Positions 43,354 to 55,122 of a DNA stretch of 64,000 bases are shown here, piece by piece (position 1 is the first letter of the stretch; the number at the start of each line of letters is the position of its first letter). Where the stretch lies: the NCBI GenBank assembly GCA_902601705.1, contig CACKNV010000003.1, forward strand, positions 1 through 64,000, given 5' to 3'. The notes under the pieces were generated by a model, which was not told where the DNA came from, did no database searches, and saw only the letters and a program-made list of their open reading frames with translations. A program made the translations under genes and the position numbers. Origin of the DNA: an uncultured Pelagibacteraceae bacterium (GTDB lineage: Bacteria > Pseudomonadota > Alphaproteobacteria > Pelagibacterales > Pelagibacteraceae).

Positions 43354-44238
43354 ATGGAATATCTAAGTCAAAAAAAAGGTTTTTTAGGTTTAGATGCTGT
43401 GCTTAATAAAAATCCAAAAGTTGTTGTTGTCCCTTTTGGTTTGGAGAAAACTGTAAGTTATGGTGGCGGAACTAAAAATGGTCCAAAGGAAATTATAAAG
43501 GCTTCACATCAAGTTGAATTATTTGATGAAGAGTTAAAAAAAGAACCTTACAAAGAAATAGGAATTAAAACTATAAAGCCTTTTGCAATAAAAAAAGAAA
43601 TCAAAAAAGCTCTAGACCAACTATCTAATATTAATAAAGAAATAATTAAAGAAAATAAGTTTCCATTAGTATTAGGAGGAGAGCATTCTTTAACTCCTGG
43701 TTCTATCAAACCTTTTACAAATAAATTTGACAATTTAACTCTACTTCATTTTGATGCTCACGCAGATCTGAGGGATAGTTATCAAGGAGAAAAGTTTTCA
43801 CACGCATCTACAATAAAACGATGCTTAGATTTTAATAATGTCAATGTTGTTTCAATTGGTATTAGAAATTTATCTAATTCTGAAATGAATTTTTATAATT
43901 ATAATAGAGATAAAATACAAATATTTTGGGGCAAAGACAAAAAAAATTACGATATTAATAAAATTGGAAAAATCTTTAAAAATAAAACTGTTTACATTAC
44001 TTTTGACGTAGATGGCTTTGATGCTAGTGTAATGCCAGCTACTGGTACACCCGAACCTGGAGGCCTTCTTTGGGAAGATGTTTTGCCAATTATTAAAAAA
44101 GTTTGCCAAGTATCAAATGTGGTAGGAGCAGATATAAATGAATTAGCTCCAATTAAAAACTTTAACTCTTATAATTTTTTAGTAGCTAAATTAGCTTATA
44201 AAATTTTATCTTATACTTTCGAGTTTAAGAATTTGTAA
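43354..44238 (+). CDS. speB: Agmatinase-type ureohydrolase
   Basis: A 294-residue dimanganese hydrolase of the arginase/agmatinase family. Metal ligands are His111 (LVLGGEHSL), Asp134, His136 and Asp138 (HFDAHADLR), and Asp218 and Asp220 (TFDVDGFDA), with the closing ATGTPEPGG loop. It would release urea from agmatine (or another guanidino compound) to give putrescine. It starts directly after the DHS-like gene. Overlaps the convergent regB by 14 bases. Confidence 0.87.
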   Translation: MEYLSQKKGFLGLDAVLNKNPKVVVVPFGLEKTVSYGGGTKNGPKEIIKASHQVELFDEELKKEPYKEIGIKTIKPFAIKKEIKKALDQLSNINKEIIKENKFPLVLGGEHSLTPGSIKPFTNKFDNLTLLHFDAHADLRDSYQGEKFSHASTIKRCLDFNNVNVVSIGIRNLSNSEMNFYNYNRDKIQIFWGKDKKNYDINKIGKIFKNKTVYITFDVDGFDASVMPATGTPEPGGLLWEDVLPIIKKVCQVSNVVGADINELAPIKNFNSYNFLVAKLAYKILSYTFEFKNL

Positions 44239-45511
44239 AACTATTAGAAGACCAAGTTAAAATTACTAATGCACCTCCTAAATCACTATTTCTTCTAAAC
44301 GCTAATTTTGCACCTTTTCTTTCTAATAAAGTTTTACCCAAGAAACTTCCAAGACCAAGACCAGAATTAGAATTAAGTTCTTTTGATTTAGACTTAATAT
44401 ACGGTTCTCCTATTTTTTCTATAATATCTTCTGGTATACCTGGCCCGTCATCATTAATTTTTATCTCAATAATTTTTTGGTCACTCTTTAAGTTGATTTG
44501 AACTTTACTCTTTGAAAACTTCACAGCATTACCTATAAAATTTCTTAGGCCATAAATCATCTCGGGTGTCCTTCGTATGGATATTTTATTTTTATCATTA
44601 TCGACTATAAGTTCGATATTTTTTGATGAGGTTTCTTGAAAAGAGTCTATGATTTCTAAGAGTAAGTCCTCAAATTTGATTAAGCTTAAGAAATTATCTT
44701 CCTCTATTTGTTTTTTTGAAATCTTTTTTAATATTTCACTACATCTTCTAGTTTGACTTATGAGCAAATCAATATCTTTAGAATACTCTTGATCATTTCC
44801 AATTTCTTTTTTTAACTCTTTAGCCACAACAGTAATTGTGGCTAAAGGCGTTCCTAAGGAATGAGCGGCAGCGGCAGCTTGTCCTCCTAATGACTCCAAC
44901 TCATATTCCTTAGAAATTACCTCTTGTAATTTGTTTAATGCTTCCGATCTTTTTTTTGTTTCACCTGCAAATCTAATTCCGAAATAGCTTAAGAAAATTA
45001 ATCCAATCAAAATTGAGATAAGTATCCCTATCGTATAATAATTCGGGACTGCAAAAATATTAGAGTCTAATCCAGGTAAAGGTAAATGAGTGAATGAAAT
45101 AACAAATAATAAAAGAGAGGTTATTAGCCCCAATATAATTGTTGTACCCATGCTAAGAAATGTAGAAGAAACAATTGTCGGTATAATCATCAATATTGAA
45201 AAGGGATTTAAAATACCCCCAGTTAAGTATAAAAGAGCACTTAGTTGAAATAAGTCGTATAAAAGAAACAATGAAGCATAAGTATCTTTTAATTGATTAA
45301 CTTTTACTCTAAATTGGAGAAACAAATTTGTTAATAATCCAACGAAAATTACAATGATACTCTCTTTAAGTGGAAATTTTAAATCGAGATAAAAAAAAAC
45401 GATATTAACTGCAATAAATTGACCAAAAATAGCTATATATCTTAATATTGTAAGAGTATTTTTATCTAAATTTAAATTCTCTTTTGTTCTAAAGAGAGTT
45501 GCAAAATCCAT
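44225..45511 (-). CDS. regB: Redox sensor histidine kinase RegB/PrrB
   Basis: A 428-residue kinase with about six membrane helices in the first 185 residues. The GGILNPF motif near 98-104 matches the quinone-binding site of RegB. The H-box is AAAAHSLGTPLATI with His217, and Cys257 in QTRRCSEIL corresponds to the redox-active cysteine. ATPase boxes end GLGLGSFLGKTLLE. It phosphorylates RegA (40392-40991). I use ATG at 45511; TTG at 45517 is possible. It follows gyrB by 7 bases. Confidence 0.9.
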   Translation of the reverse strand: MDFATLFRTKENLNLDKNTLTILRYIAIFGQFIAVNIVFFYLDLKFPLKESIIVIFVGLLTNLFLQFRVKVNQLKDTYASLFLLYDLFQLSALLYLTGGILNPFSILMIIPTIVSSTFLSMGTTIILGLITSLLLFVISFTHLPLPGLDSNIFAVPNYYTIGILISILIGLIFLSYFGIRFAGETKKRSEALNKLQEVISKEYELESLGGQAAAAAHSLGTPLATITVVAKELKKEIGNDQEYSKDIDLLISQTRRCSEILKKISKKQIEEDNFLSLIKFEDLLLEIIDSFQETSSKNIELIVDNDKNKISIRRTPEMIYGLRNFIGNAVKFSKSKVQINLKSDQKIIEIKINDDGPGIPEDIIEKIGEPYIKSKSKELNSNSGLGLGSFLGKTLLERKGAKLAFRRNSDLGGALVILTWSSNSFTNS

Positions 45512-45518
45512 AATCAAA

Positions 45519-47591
<2,073 letters not shown>

Positions 47592-47708
47592 TTATTATAA
47601 CATTATTTCAATAGAATATAAAATCACTGTAGACCATAATGACTTAAAACTATTAAGTAGCAACAATTATAGAGCTAAAAATAAAAAAAAAATTGAAAAT
47701 TAATAATT

Positions 47709-48824
47709 TTAGATTTTCATTGGCATTATGACATAATAACTATTTTTGTCAGCAATATCCTCAATTAGAACAGGTGAAACTGAGTCTTTTAAATTAATCC
47801 TCAAATTTTTATCTTCAACTTCAGAAGCAATATCAATCAGGTATTTTGAATTAAAACTTATATTTAAATTTTCAGAACTAAATTCAGCTTTTATTTTTTC
47901 ATTTCCTTCCCCGGAATTTGCGCTATTAACTGAGAGCTGAATATTATCTTTGTAAATTGATAATTTGACACCTTCTTTTCTATCAAGTGAAACACTGGCA
48001 ACTCTCTCAATAGAGCTTATAAAATCTTTTGATGATACGATCAATGTTTTATCATTATTTGTTGGCACAACTTTTTTATAATCTGGAAATTTTCCATCTA
48101 TAACTTTTGATATTAATTTCATATTGCCTAAAGAAAACTTTACCTTGTTATCACTGGTTTGCATTAATAGTTTTTCTGCTGTTTCTGATAAAAGGGAACA
48201 TAGTTGGAAAACTGTTTTTCTCGGTAATATCAAAGAACTAAAATCTGTTGTATTTTCTATTTCTAAGCTACTTGAAGATAACCTATGACTATCTGTTGCC
48301 ACTCCAGTAAGAAAATTTCTACCGTGAGCCTCTGTTAGATGCAAAAATATGCCATTTAAATAATGTCTGGTATCATCATTTGATATTGATATTCTTGTTT
48401 TATTTAAGAGTTTGAGAAACCTTTGATTGTTTAAAGAAATTTCTTGGCCTTCAAATTCGTCTGCAAAAGTAGGAAAATTATCAGTAGGAAGACATAAAAG
48501 ATTAAAGTCTGCATTTTCACTTCTTAAACTAAGTTTATTTTCTGATTTTAAATTAAAATTTAACTCTGCATTAGATGAAATTTTTCTTAAAATATCATAA
48601 AGTATTGCTGCGGATGTAGTGGTGCTTCCCTCCTTTATAATTTTAACATCGCTAACTTCATCATAAAAGATAATATCAAGATCTGTTGCTATAATTGATA
48701 ATTTATTATTTTTAAGTTGTAATAAAACATTTGAGAGTATCGGAAGAGTATTTTTTTTTTCAACTACACCTTGAACAAAATTTAATGATTTTAATAAAAT
48801 ATCTCTTTTTACAACAAATTGCAT
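47709..48824 (-). CDS. dnaN: DNA polymerase III beta clamp
   Basis: A 371-residue sliding clamp of three similar domains. The N-terminal MQFVVKRDILLKSLNFVQGVVEKKNTLPILSNV and the C-terminal SVSPVLIEDIADKNSYYVIMPMK (family-typical ending in MPM plus a hydrophobic) are diagnostic. It tethers polymerase III to DNA. It lies two bases after dnaA's stop, so dnaA and dnaN are one unit. No recF follows; gyrB is next after a 132-base gap that contains no recognisable gene. Confidence 0.96.
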   Translation of the reverse strand: MQFVVKRDILLKSLNFVQGVVEKKNTLPILSNVLLQLKNNKLSIIATDLDIIFYDEVSDVKIIKEGSTTTSAAILYDILRKISSNAELNFNLKSENKLSLRSENADFNLLCLPTDNFPTFADEFEGQEISLNNQRFLKLLNKTRISISNDDTRHYLNGIFLHLTEAHGRNFLTGVATDSHRLSSSSLEIENTTDFSSLILPRKTVFQLCSLLSETAEKLLMQTSDNKVKFSLGNMKLISKVIDGKFPDYKKVVPTNNDKTLIVSSKDFISSIERVASVSLDRKEGVKLSIYKDNIQLSVNSANSGEGNEKIKAEFSSENLNISFNSKYLIDIASEVEDKNLRINLKDSVSPVLIEDIADKNSYYVIMPMKI

Positions 48825-48826
48825 GG

Positions 48827-50218
48827 TTATTGTTCTAATAATAAACTTTTAATCTGACTGATGTTTTTTTTCATTTCATCGTCCTGTTCAGATAGTCTAG
48901 TAATAGTTTTAACAGCATGTATAACAGTTGTGTGATCACGATTAGCAAATCTTCTCCCTATCTCTGGTAAGGATCTAGTAGTCATTTTTTTTGCCAAATA
49001 CATAGCTATTTGTCTTGGCCTTGCTAAAGGCCTTGATCTTCTCTGTGAAAGCATTTCACTTAAAGCTATATTAAAATAATTAGAGACAATATTTTGGATC
49101 TTATCAACAGTTATTACTCTTATTTGACTAAAAACGTCTTTTAAAATATTTTTACAATCACTTATAGTTAAGTTTTTGTTGTGTACTCTGCTAAACGCAA
49201 TCACTCTATTGAGGACGCCTATTAGCTCCCTTATATTTGTTTTACTTTCACTAGCTATATAAGCAATTACTTCATCACTAAGATTTATATTTTCTTTAAA
49301 CTGACTTTGAATTTCTTCTATTTTCTTTTTTATAATTTTAATTTTTAGTTCTGTATCTGGTTCATCGATGTCAACTACTAATCCACCAGCTAATCTGGAT
49401 TTAATTCTATCTTGAATTCTGTCTAGTTTCATGGGTGGACGATCTGATGATATTATAATTTGCGAACCCTTATCCATAAGACTATTAAAAGTATGAAAAA
49501 ATTCCTCCTGCAAACTTTCTTTTCCGCTAATAAATTGGATATCATCAATTATAAAAACTGAGGATTTTCTAAAAAAATCTTTAAAATTTACCATATCATT
49601 TTTTTTTATGGATTTAATAAAATGATACATGAATCTTTCTGCAGAAATAAACATAACGTTATTGCTATTCTGGAGGGATAGGCCAATAGCGTTTAAAAGG
49701 TGTGTTTTTCCCAAACCAACGCCGCCGCATACATATAACGGATTATATCTTGATACATGTTCACAAACCTTTTTTGAATAAGATAACGCAATATCATTAC
49801 TTTTTCCCTGTATGAAGCTGTCAAAGTTTAAACTTGGGTTAAGTCGATTATAATTTAAAATTGAGTCCTTTATTTCAGTTACTTTATTGAGTTCGTCTAT
49901 TTTTATAAATTCTTGATTTTGTTTATTTTCCTCAATAATTTTAAATTCAATCCTATTCAAACTAAGTTTAAAACTTTTAACTTGCTCAAGTATTTTGTCT
50001 AAGTATCTTGATACTATCCAATCTCTAAAAAATCTAGTCGGCACACCAAGAATTAAATAGTCGTTGTATTCTTTGACTAAAGAAATTTTTTGTAACCAGC
50101 TATTATAAATTTCATTACCAAAAGTTTTTTTAAATGCGCTTTGTATATCTTCCCAATTTAATGTTTTTTCTTCTTCAGAAATGAATGCGTTTTGTTTTTT
50201 TATATTATTATTATCCAT
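48827..50218 (-). CDS. dnaA: Chromosomal replication initiator DnaA
   Basis: A 463-residue AAA+ initiator. Walker A is GGVGLGKTHLL, Walker B is VFIIDDIQFI, and the DNA-binding domain carries the signature RDHTTVIHAVKTI with LARPRQIAMYLAKK. It binds DnaA boxes and opens oriC. It is transcribed with dnaN. The 217-base region upstream contains no obvious TTATNCACA box, so the origin is not evident here. Confidence 0.97.
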   Translation of the reverse strand: MDNNNIKKQNAFISEEEKTLNWEDIQSAFKKTFGNEIYNSWLQKISLVKEYNDYLILGVPTRFFRDWIVSRYLDKILEQVKSFKLSLNRIEFKIIEENKQNQEFIKIDELNKVTEIKDSILNYNRLNPSLNFDSFIQGKSNDIALSYSKKVCEHVSRYNPLYVCGGVGLGKTHLLNAIGLSLQNSNNVMFISAERFMYHFIKSIKKNDMVNFKDFFRKSSVFIIDDIQFISGKESLQEEFFHTFNSLMDKGSQIIISSDRPPMKLDRIQDRIKSRLAGGLVVDIDEPDTELKIKIIKKKIEEIQSQFKENINLSDEVIAYIASESKTNIRELIGVLNRVIAFSRVHNKNLTISDCKNILKDVFSQIRVITVDKIQNIVSNYFNIALSEMLSQRRSRPLARPRQIAMYLAKKMTTRSLPEIGRRFANRDHTTVIHAVKTITRLSEQDDEMKKNISQIKSLLLEQ

Positions 50219-50282
50219 GTAATTAATTCTTAAAGAGATTCCTTTAAACGACTTTTGAAAATTATTTGCAACTAAGTATAGG

Positions 50283-50306
50283 TTGTAATCAAAAATAAAA
50301 TTACAA
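50283..50306. repeat. Inverted repeat upstream of dnaA
   Basis: TTGTAAT at 50283-50289 and ATTACAA at 50300-50306 are inverted copies with a 10-base spacer. In the same 217-base dnaA-rpsT gap, GGTTGTA occurs at 50281-50287 and again at 50310-50316. They may be operator sites for dnaA expression, but the small size and AT content allow chance. I see nothing else identifiable in the gap. Confidence 0.35.
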
Positions 50307-50435
50307 ATTGGTTGTAGAATAATCGTTCAGATAGAATTAAAAAAAAATTTCAACTAACTGAATTAAGTTCCTATATTTGGTAAGATGATTCTAAATATTG
50401 ATAAATTTTTTTGTAAGCGATCAACTTCGAATTGA

Positions 50436-50696
50436 TTATTTTGAAGAAATTTTTTTTGAAATTTTAGAAATTTTTCTTCCAGCAGTGTTTCTACTTATTA
50501 TACCAAATTTAGCAACCTGCATTAGAATTGATTGAAATTTCGAAAAATATTTCTTTGCTTCTGTCTTATTTTTTGCTTTTAGAAAAAGATCCATTTGCTT
50601 GACAGCAGTCTTGTACTTGCTTTTCCTAATTCTATTAACCTGGGTTTGTTTTTTAACCCTTCGCACTCTTCTGATTGCTGATTTAGTATTAGGCAT
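50436..50696 (-). CDS. rpsT: 30S ribosomal protein S20
   Basis: An 86-residue basic protein. MPNTKSAIRRVRRVKKQTQVN is the S20 N-terminus, and KKYFSKFQSILMQVAKFGII with NTAGRKISKISKKI completes the helical-bundle pattern. It binds 16S rRNA in the 30S subunit body. It lies between mutM and dnaA on the same strand, as in many alphaproteobacteria. Confidence 0.95.
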   Translation of the reverse strand: MPNTKSAIRRVRRVKKQTQVNRIRKSKYKTAVKQMDLFLKAKNKTEAKKYFSKFQSILMQVAKFGIISRNTAGRKISKISKKISSK

Positions 50697-50740
50697 TTTT
50701 TAGGATTATATATATGTGCATTTAAATACGGTCAACTTTA

Positions 50741-51610
50741 TTATTTCTGGCATTTATTACAAAAAAATGAAGCTCGATTAGCGATTGCAATTTTTTTTAT
50801 CTTACCTTCACATTTGACCTTTGAACAATTTTCATCTTTTTTTCCATAAACACTAAAATGCTGCTGAAATGAACCCTTTTTTCCACTGCTACTAGAAAAA
50901 TTTTTTATAGATGAACCTCCAAGCGCTATTGCTTTAGAAATTATTTTTTTTGAAAATTCTATAATTTTTTGGATTTCAAAATTTGTCAGTTTTTTGATTT
51001 TTTTTGCAGGTCTTACCCCGCTAAAAAAAAGAATTTCGTTTACATAAATATTACCAAGACCAGATATAAATTTTTGATCCATTAATAGATCTTTTATTGT
51101 TCTTTCTTTTCCCTTTATGTAATTTTTAAAGTAACCAATATTAAATTTAGTGCTTAAGGGTTCAGGTCCTAAATGTTTAAGGTGAATATTTTGATCAAGA
51201 TCGAGTCGATTTATAAACTTTATAAAACCAAATTTTCTTATATCATTATAAATCAATTTTTGATTATTTGATAAATCAAAGATTACACGATCATGTTTAT
51301 TGTCTTTCTCTTCATCAATTTCATAATAAAAACTCGTTTTGTATTTTTTATTTTTACGGTTTACAAAAAAAAATTTACCAGTCATGCCTAAATGTACTAA
51401 CATAACGATATCTTTATTAAAAAAAAACAGCAGATATTTAGATCTTCTAGAAATTTTTTTAAATTTTAGTCCAATGATTTTTTTGATTTTGTTTCTATTA
51501 ATTTTATACCTCAATCTTCCATCATTAATTTTGACTGCTTTTACAATTAAATTTTGCGTTTTATTAATTAAAGACCTTTTAACAACTTCAACTTCTGGTA
51601 ATTCTGGCAT
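50741..51610 (-). CDS. mutM: Formamidopyrimidine-DNA glycosylase
   Basis: A 289-residue Fpg/Nei-family enzyme that excises 8-oxoguanine. The N-terminus MPELPEVEVVKRSL supplies the catalytic Pro2 and Glu3. A zinc finger ends the protein (Cys-X4-Cys ... CNKCQK pattern) after GLGNIYVNEILFFSGVRPAKK. The start is fixed by Pro2. It is divergent from ubiE with only 11 bases between the start codons. Confidence 0.95.
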   Translation of the reverse strand: MPELPEVEVVKRSLINKTQNLIVKAVKINDGRLRYKINRNKIKKIIGLKFKKISRRSKYLLFFFNKDIVMLVHLGMTGKFFFVNRKNKKYKTSFYYEIDEEKDNKHDRVIFDLSNNQKLIYNDIRKFGFIKFINRLDLDQNIHLKHLGPEPLSTKFNIGYFKNYIKGKERTIKDLLMDQKFISGLGNIYVNEILFFSGVRPAKKIKKLTNFEIQKIIEFSKKIISKAIALGGSSIKNFSSSSGKKGSFQQHFSVYGKKDENCSKVKCEGKIKKIAIANRASFFCNKCQK

Positions 51611-51621
51611 ATAATTAGATT

Positions 51622-52326
51622 ATGAAAAGCACTATTCAAGATAAAGCAAAATTAGTCAATTCTGTATTTTCGGAAGTTTACAACAAATACGACTTAATGA
51701 ATGATGTTATGTCCTTGGGGATACATCGTATTTGGAAGGATAAATTTATTGACTGGATGAATCCTTCTCGTAACTCCACATTGATTGATGTCGCATCAGG
51801 CACTGGAGATATAGCGAAACTATTTTCTTTACGGATCAAAAATTTATCAACGGTCACTTGTATAGAGCCGAACGAAAATATGTTTAAGCAAGGAAAGAAA
51901 AATTTGATAAATTTTAAGAATATTAAATGGATTAGGTCTAAAGCTGAGAATTTACCTGTTGAAGATAATATCTACGACTTTTATTCAATTAGCTATGGTA
52001 TACGAAATGTTTCTGATATTAACAAAACTCTCGCGGAGGCTTATAGAGTTTTAAAGCCAGGTGGTCGTTTTATGTGTTTAGAATTTTCAAAAATAGATAA
52101 CGAACTATTAAATTTTTTATATAAAAATTATTCAAAGGCTATACCTGCTATAGGAAAATATATTGTAGGATCATCAAAACCTTATGAATATTTGGTCAAC
52201 AGTATAGATTCTTTTTATAATCAAGAACAACTTTTGGAACTAATAACCAAGAATGGGTTCAATAATGTAGAATACAGGAATCTCTCAAATGGTATTTCAG
52301 CTATACATTCTGGGTGGAAAATTTAA
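51622..52326 (+). CDS. ubiE: Ubiquinone/menaquinone C-methyltransferase UbiE
   Basis: A 234-residue SAM methyltransferase. The SAM motif is LIDVASGTGDIAKLF; YDLMNDVMSLGIHRIWKD and the C-terminal ISAIHSGWK are UbiE markers. It methylates the quinone ring in ubiquinone synthesis. Followed without gap by ubiB. It heads the ubiE-ubiB-coaBC-dut run. Confidence 0.95.
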   Translation: MKSTIQDKAKLVNSVFSEVYNKYDLMNDVMSLGIHRIWKDKFIDWMNPSRNSTLIDVASGTGDIAKLFSLRIKNLSTVTCIEPNENMFKQGKKNLINFKNIKWIRSKAENLPVEDNIYDFYSISYGIRNVSDINKTLAEAYRVLKPGGRFMCLEFSKIDNELLNFLYKNYSKAIPAIGKYIVGSSKPYEYLVNSIDSFYNQEQLLELITKNGFNNVEYRNLSNGISAIHSGWKI

Positions 52327-53886
52327 ATGTTAAAAAGAGTTTTTAAACTATTTCAAATCGCTAGGAAATTGTCTACCTCAGGTGCAATTGATACAATTAA
52401 TCAAGTACACCAAATACCGGTATCTATAAATTTATTTTTCAGTTTGATTTCTATTGGTTCAAAAAATACTCACTCTCAGTATAAAAATTCAGGTCAAAAT
52501 CTTTGTGAGGCACTTCAAGGAATGGGTACTACATTTATAAAACTTGGACAATTTTTAGCTACAAGGCCAGATATTATTGGAGAAGAAATGGCAAAAGATT
52601 TAGAAAAACTTCAAGATAAAGTGCCAGCATTTGAACTCTATGAAGCAAAAAAAGTTATAAAAAAAGAAATAGGTGAAAAGCAGTTTCAAAATATTATTGA
52701 GATAGGTGAGCCAATTGCTGCCGCCTCTATAGCTCAAGTTCATTTTGCCAAAATAAAAAATGAGAACGAGGAAAAGCAAGTAGCAATTAAAATTTTACGA
52801 CCTGATATCGAAAAACTATTTAATGAGGAATTGGATGCACTGATGTTATTTGCTTACATAGTTGAGAATACTGTTTCAAAAGCTAAAAGATTGAAATTAG
52901 TAGAGGTTGTACATCTTTTAAGAGAGATAACAAATATTGAGATGGATTTGAGGTTTGAAGCTGCAGCAGCTAATGAATTGTATGAAAATACTAAAAAAGA
53001 TATTGGGTTTAATGTTCCTAAAATTTATTGGAATTATACTACAAAAAAAATACTTACTTTGGATCAAGTAAATGGTGTTTCAATTAGAGAACAGGGAAAA
53101 TTAGAAAAGCAGGGTATAGATTTAAAACGTTTGGCAGAAAATCTGATTCAACATTTTTTAAAGCAGGCTGTTAGAGATGGTTTTTTCCACGGTGATATGC
53201 ATCAAGGAAATTTATTCGTAGACCCTAAAGGCAATATAATTCCTGTTGATTTTGGAATTATGGGAAGATTAGATAAAAATAATAGAAAATTTTTAGCTGA
53301 AATTTTATTTGGGTTTATTCAACGGGATTATGTTAAGGTCGCAGAAGTTCATTTTCAAGCAGGATTAGTTCCTCAAAACGCGTCTAAAGATGAATTCGCT
53401 CAGGCTTTACGTTCTGTTGGCGAGCCTATTTTTGGCCAATCTATAAAAGATATTTCTGGTGGAAATTTGCTTGCTCAATTATTTGAGATTACTGAAAAAT
53501 TTAATATGGCTACACAACCTCCATTGTTATTACTTCAGAAAACAATGGTTGTCGTAGAAGGAGTGGCGAGAAAATTGTATCCAGAGACTAATATTTGGGA
53601 AGTGTCTAAACCTGTTTTGGAAGATTGGCTTAAGAACTTAAAAAGTCCTAAATCCACAATTGATACAGCTTTTAACACGTCAGCTGAAATAATAAAGCGA
53701 ATCCCTAATTTTCCTATTTTAATGGATAAAGCCGAATATGCATTAAAACTTGTGGCAGAAGGGAAATTAAATTTAGGCATAAACAATAAAAACTTAGAAA
53801 TGGAACAGATGAAACTAAAAAATTTTAGAAATAATGTTGTAATTAGTTTTTTTGGTATTGTAATTGTCTTCTTGTTAGTATTTTAA
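52327..53886 (+). CDS. ubiB: Ubiquinone biosynthesis ATPase/kinase-like protein UbiB
   Basis: A 519-residue ABC1/ADCK atypical-kinase-family protein. GTTFIKLGQFLATRPDIIG is the Ala-rich KxGQ motif, AAASIAQVHFAKI is the modified P-loop, and DFGIMGRLD the metal site. A C-terminal membrane helix (about 500-517) anchors it. It helps release or move quinone intermediates. It abuts ubiE and precedes coaBC by 9 bases. Confidence 0.94.
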   Translation: MLKRVFKLFQIARKLSTSGAIDTINQVHQIPVSINLFFSLISIGSKNTHSQYKNSGQNLCEALQGMGTTFIKLGQFLATRPDIIGEEMAKDLEKLQDKVPAFELYEAKKVIKKEIGEKQFQNIIEIGEPIAAASIAQVHFAKIKNENEEKQVAIKILRPDIEKLFNEELDALMLFAYIVENTVSKAKRLKLVEVVHLLREITNIEMDLRFEAAAANELYENTKKDIGFNVPKIYWNYTTKKILTLDQVNGVSIREQGKLEKQGIDLKRLAENLIQHFLKQAVRDGFFHGDMHQGNLFVDPKGNIIPVDFGIMGRLDKNNRKFLAEILFGFIQRDYVKVAEVHFQAGLVPQNASKDEFAQALRSVGEPIFGQSIKDISGGNLLAQLFEITEKFNMATQPPLLLLQKTMVVVEGVARKLYPETNIWEVSKPVLEDWLKNLKSPKSTIDTAFNTSAEIIKRIPNFPILMDKAEYALKLVAEGKLNLGINNKNLEMEQMKLKNFRNNVVISFFGIVIVFLLVF

Positions 53887-53895
53887 TCTTAGATA

Positions 53896-55122
53896 ATGAC
53901 ATTAAAAAATAAAAAAATCTTAATAATTATAGGTGGTGGCATAGCCGCCTACAAATCACTAGATTTAATTAGATTGTTAAAAAAAAATCATGTGGAGGTG
54001 CGAACTATTCTTACAAAAAGTGGGAGAGAATTTGTTACACCTTTATCCTTATCAACACTAACTAAGTCAAAAACATTTGAAAATATATTTGATAGTGAGT
54101 CAGAAGCAGAAATAGATCACATAGCACTTTCTAGATGGGCTGACATTATTCTAGTAATACCAACGACTGCCAATTTTATGAGCAAACTATCATTAGGAAA
54201 AGCTGAAGACTTGGCCACGACTGTTTTGTTAGCTGCGGACAAAGATATTATTCTAGTACCAGCTATGAATGTCAGAATGTGGTTACATAAAGCCACTCAG
54301 TCAAATTTAAAAATTTTGCAAGACTTTGGTTATCTATTTATAGGTCCTGAAAAAGGTGAAATGGCATGTGGAGAATTTGGTGAGGGGAAAATGTCAAGCC
54401 CAAGACAGATTTTTTCATATCTAAAAAATTATTTTGATAAAAAAAATATTGTTAAGGAGAGAAATCTAAAAGCCTTAGTTACAGCAGGACCTACAAGAGA
54501 ATATATTGATCCAATTCGATATATCTCTAATGAGTCAAGTGGTAAACAAGGTTATGAAATTGCTATAGCGCTGAGTAAACTTGGTATAAAAACAACGTTA
54601 ATAACTGGACCATCTAAGCTTGCGCCTCCTAAAGGTATAAAAGTTAAAAAAATAATTTCTGCAGATGAAATGTTAAATGAGGTAAAAAAAACTTTGCCTG
54701 TAGATTTAGCCGTTTGTACCGCAGCAGTAGCTGATTTTAAACCTGCTGAAAAGAGTAAAAATAAAATTAAAAAAAAAAAATTAAATTTTAAATCAATAAA
54801 TTTTATAAAAAATAGTGATATTTTGGATTTTTTATCAAAAAATAATAGAAATAGACCTCAAATAGTTGCTGGTTTTTCTGCAGAAACTAAAAACGTAATT
54901 AAAAATTCTACACAAAAAATGAAAGATAAAAATTGTGATTTAATTTTTGCTAATGATGTCTCTAAAAAAGAGATAGGCTTTAATTCTGACTTTAATAAGG
55001 TTTCAATGATAGATCAAAAGGGAAATATAAAAATATTACCGAAAAATAAAAAAAGTTTTATTGCTAATAAAATTGCTCAAATTTTATTAGACAAATTATT
55101 TGATGACAGAAATATTAATTAA
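53896..55122 (+). CDS. coaBC: Bifunctional CoaBC (phosphopantothenoylcysteine decarboxylase/synthetase)
   Basis: A 408-residue fusion for coenzyme A synthesis. The N-terminal flavoprotein CoaC domain (1-180) has GGIAAYKSLDLIRLL and the active-site PAMNVRMW; the C-terminal CoaB domain begins ALVTAGPTREYIDPIRYISN. Both halves look intact. It overlaps dut by 23 bases, so the two are translated together. Confidence 0.95.
   Translation: MTLKNKKILIIIGGGIAAYKSLDLIRLLKKNHVEVRTILTKSGREFVTPLSLSTLTKSKTFENIFDSESEAEIDHIALSRWADIILVIPTTANFMSKLSLGKAEDLATTVLLAADKDIILVPAMNVRMWLHKATQSNLKILQDFGYLFIGPEKGEMACGEFGEGKMSSPRQIFSYLKNYFDKKNIVKERNLKALVTAGPTREYIDPIRYISNESSGKQGYEIAIALSKLGIKTTLITGPSKLAPPKGIKVKKIISADEMLNEVKKTLPVDLAVCTAAVADFKPAEKSKNKIKKKKLNFKSINFIKNSDILDFLSKNNRNRPQIVAGFSAETKNVIKNSTQKMKDKNCDLIFANDVSKKEIGFNSDFNKVSMIDQKGNIKILPKNKKSFIANKIAQILLDKLFDDRNIN

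Noticed and set aside
50219-50435. Replication origin beside dnaA
   Set aside because: No TTATNCACA-like box or clustered repeats were seen, only one short inverted and one short direct repeat; skew could not be calculated.
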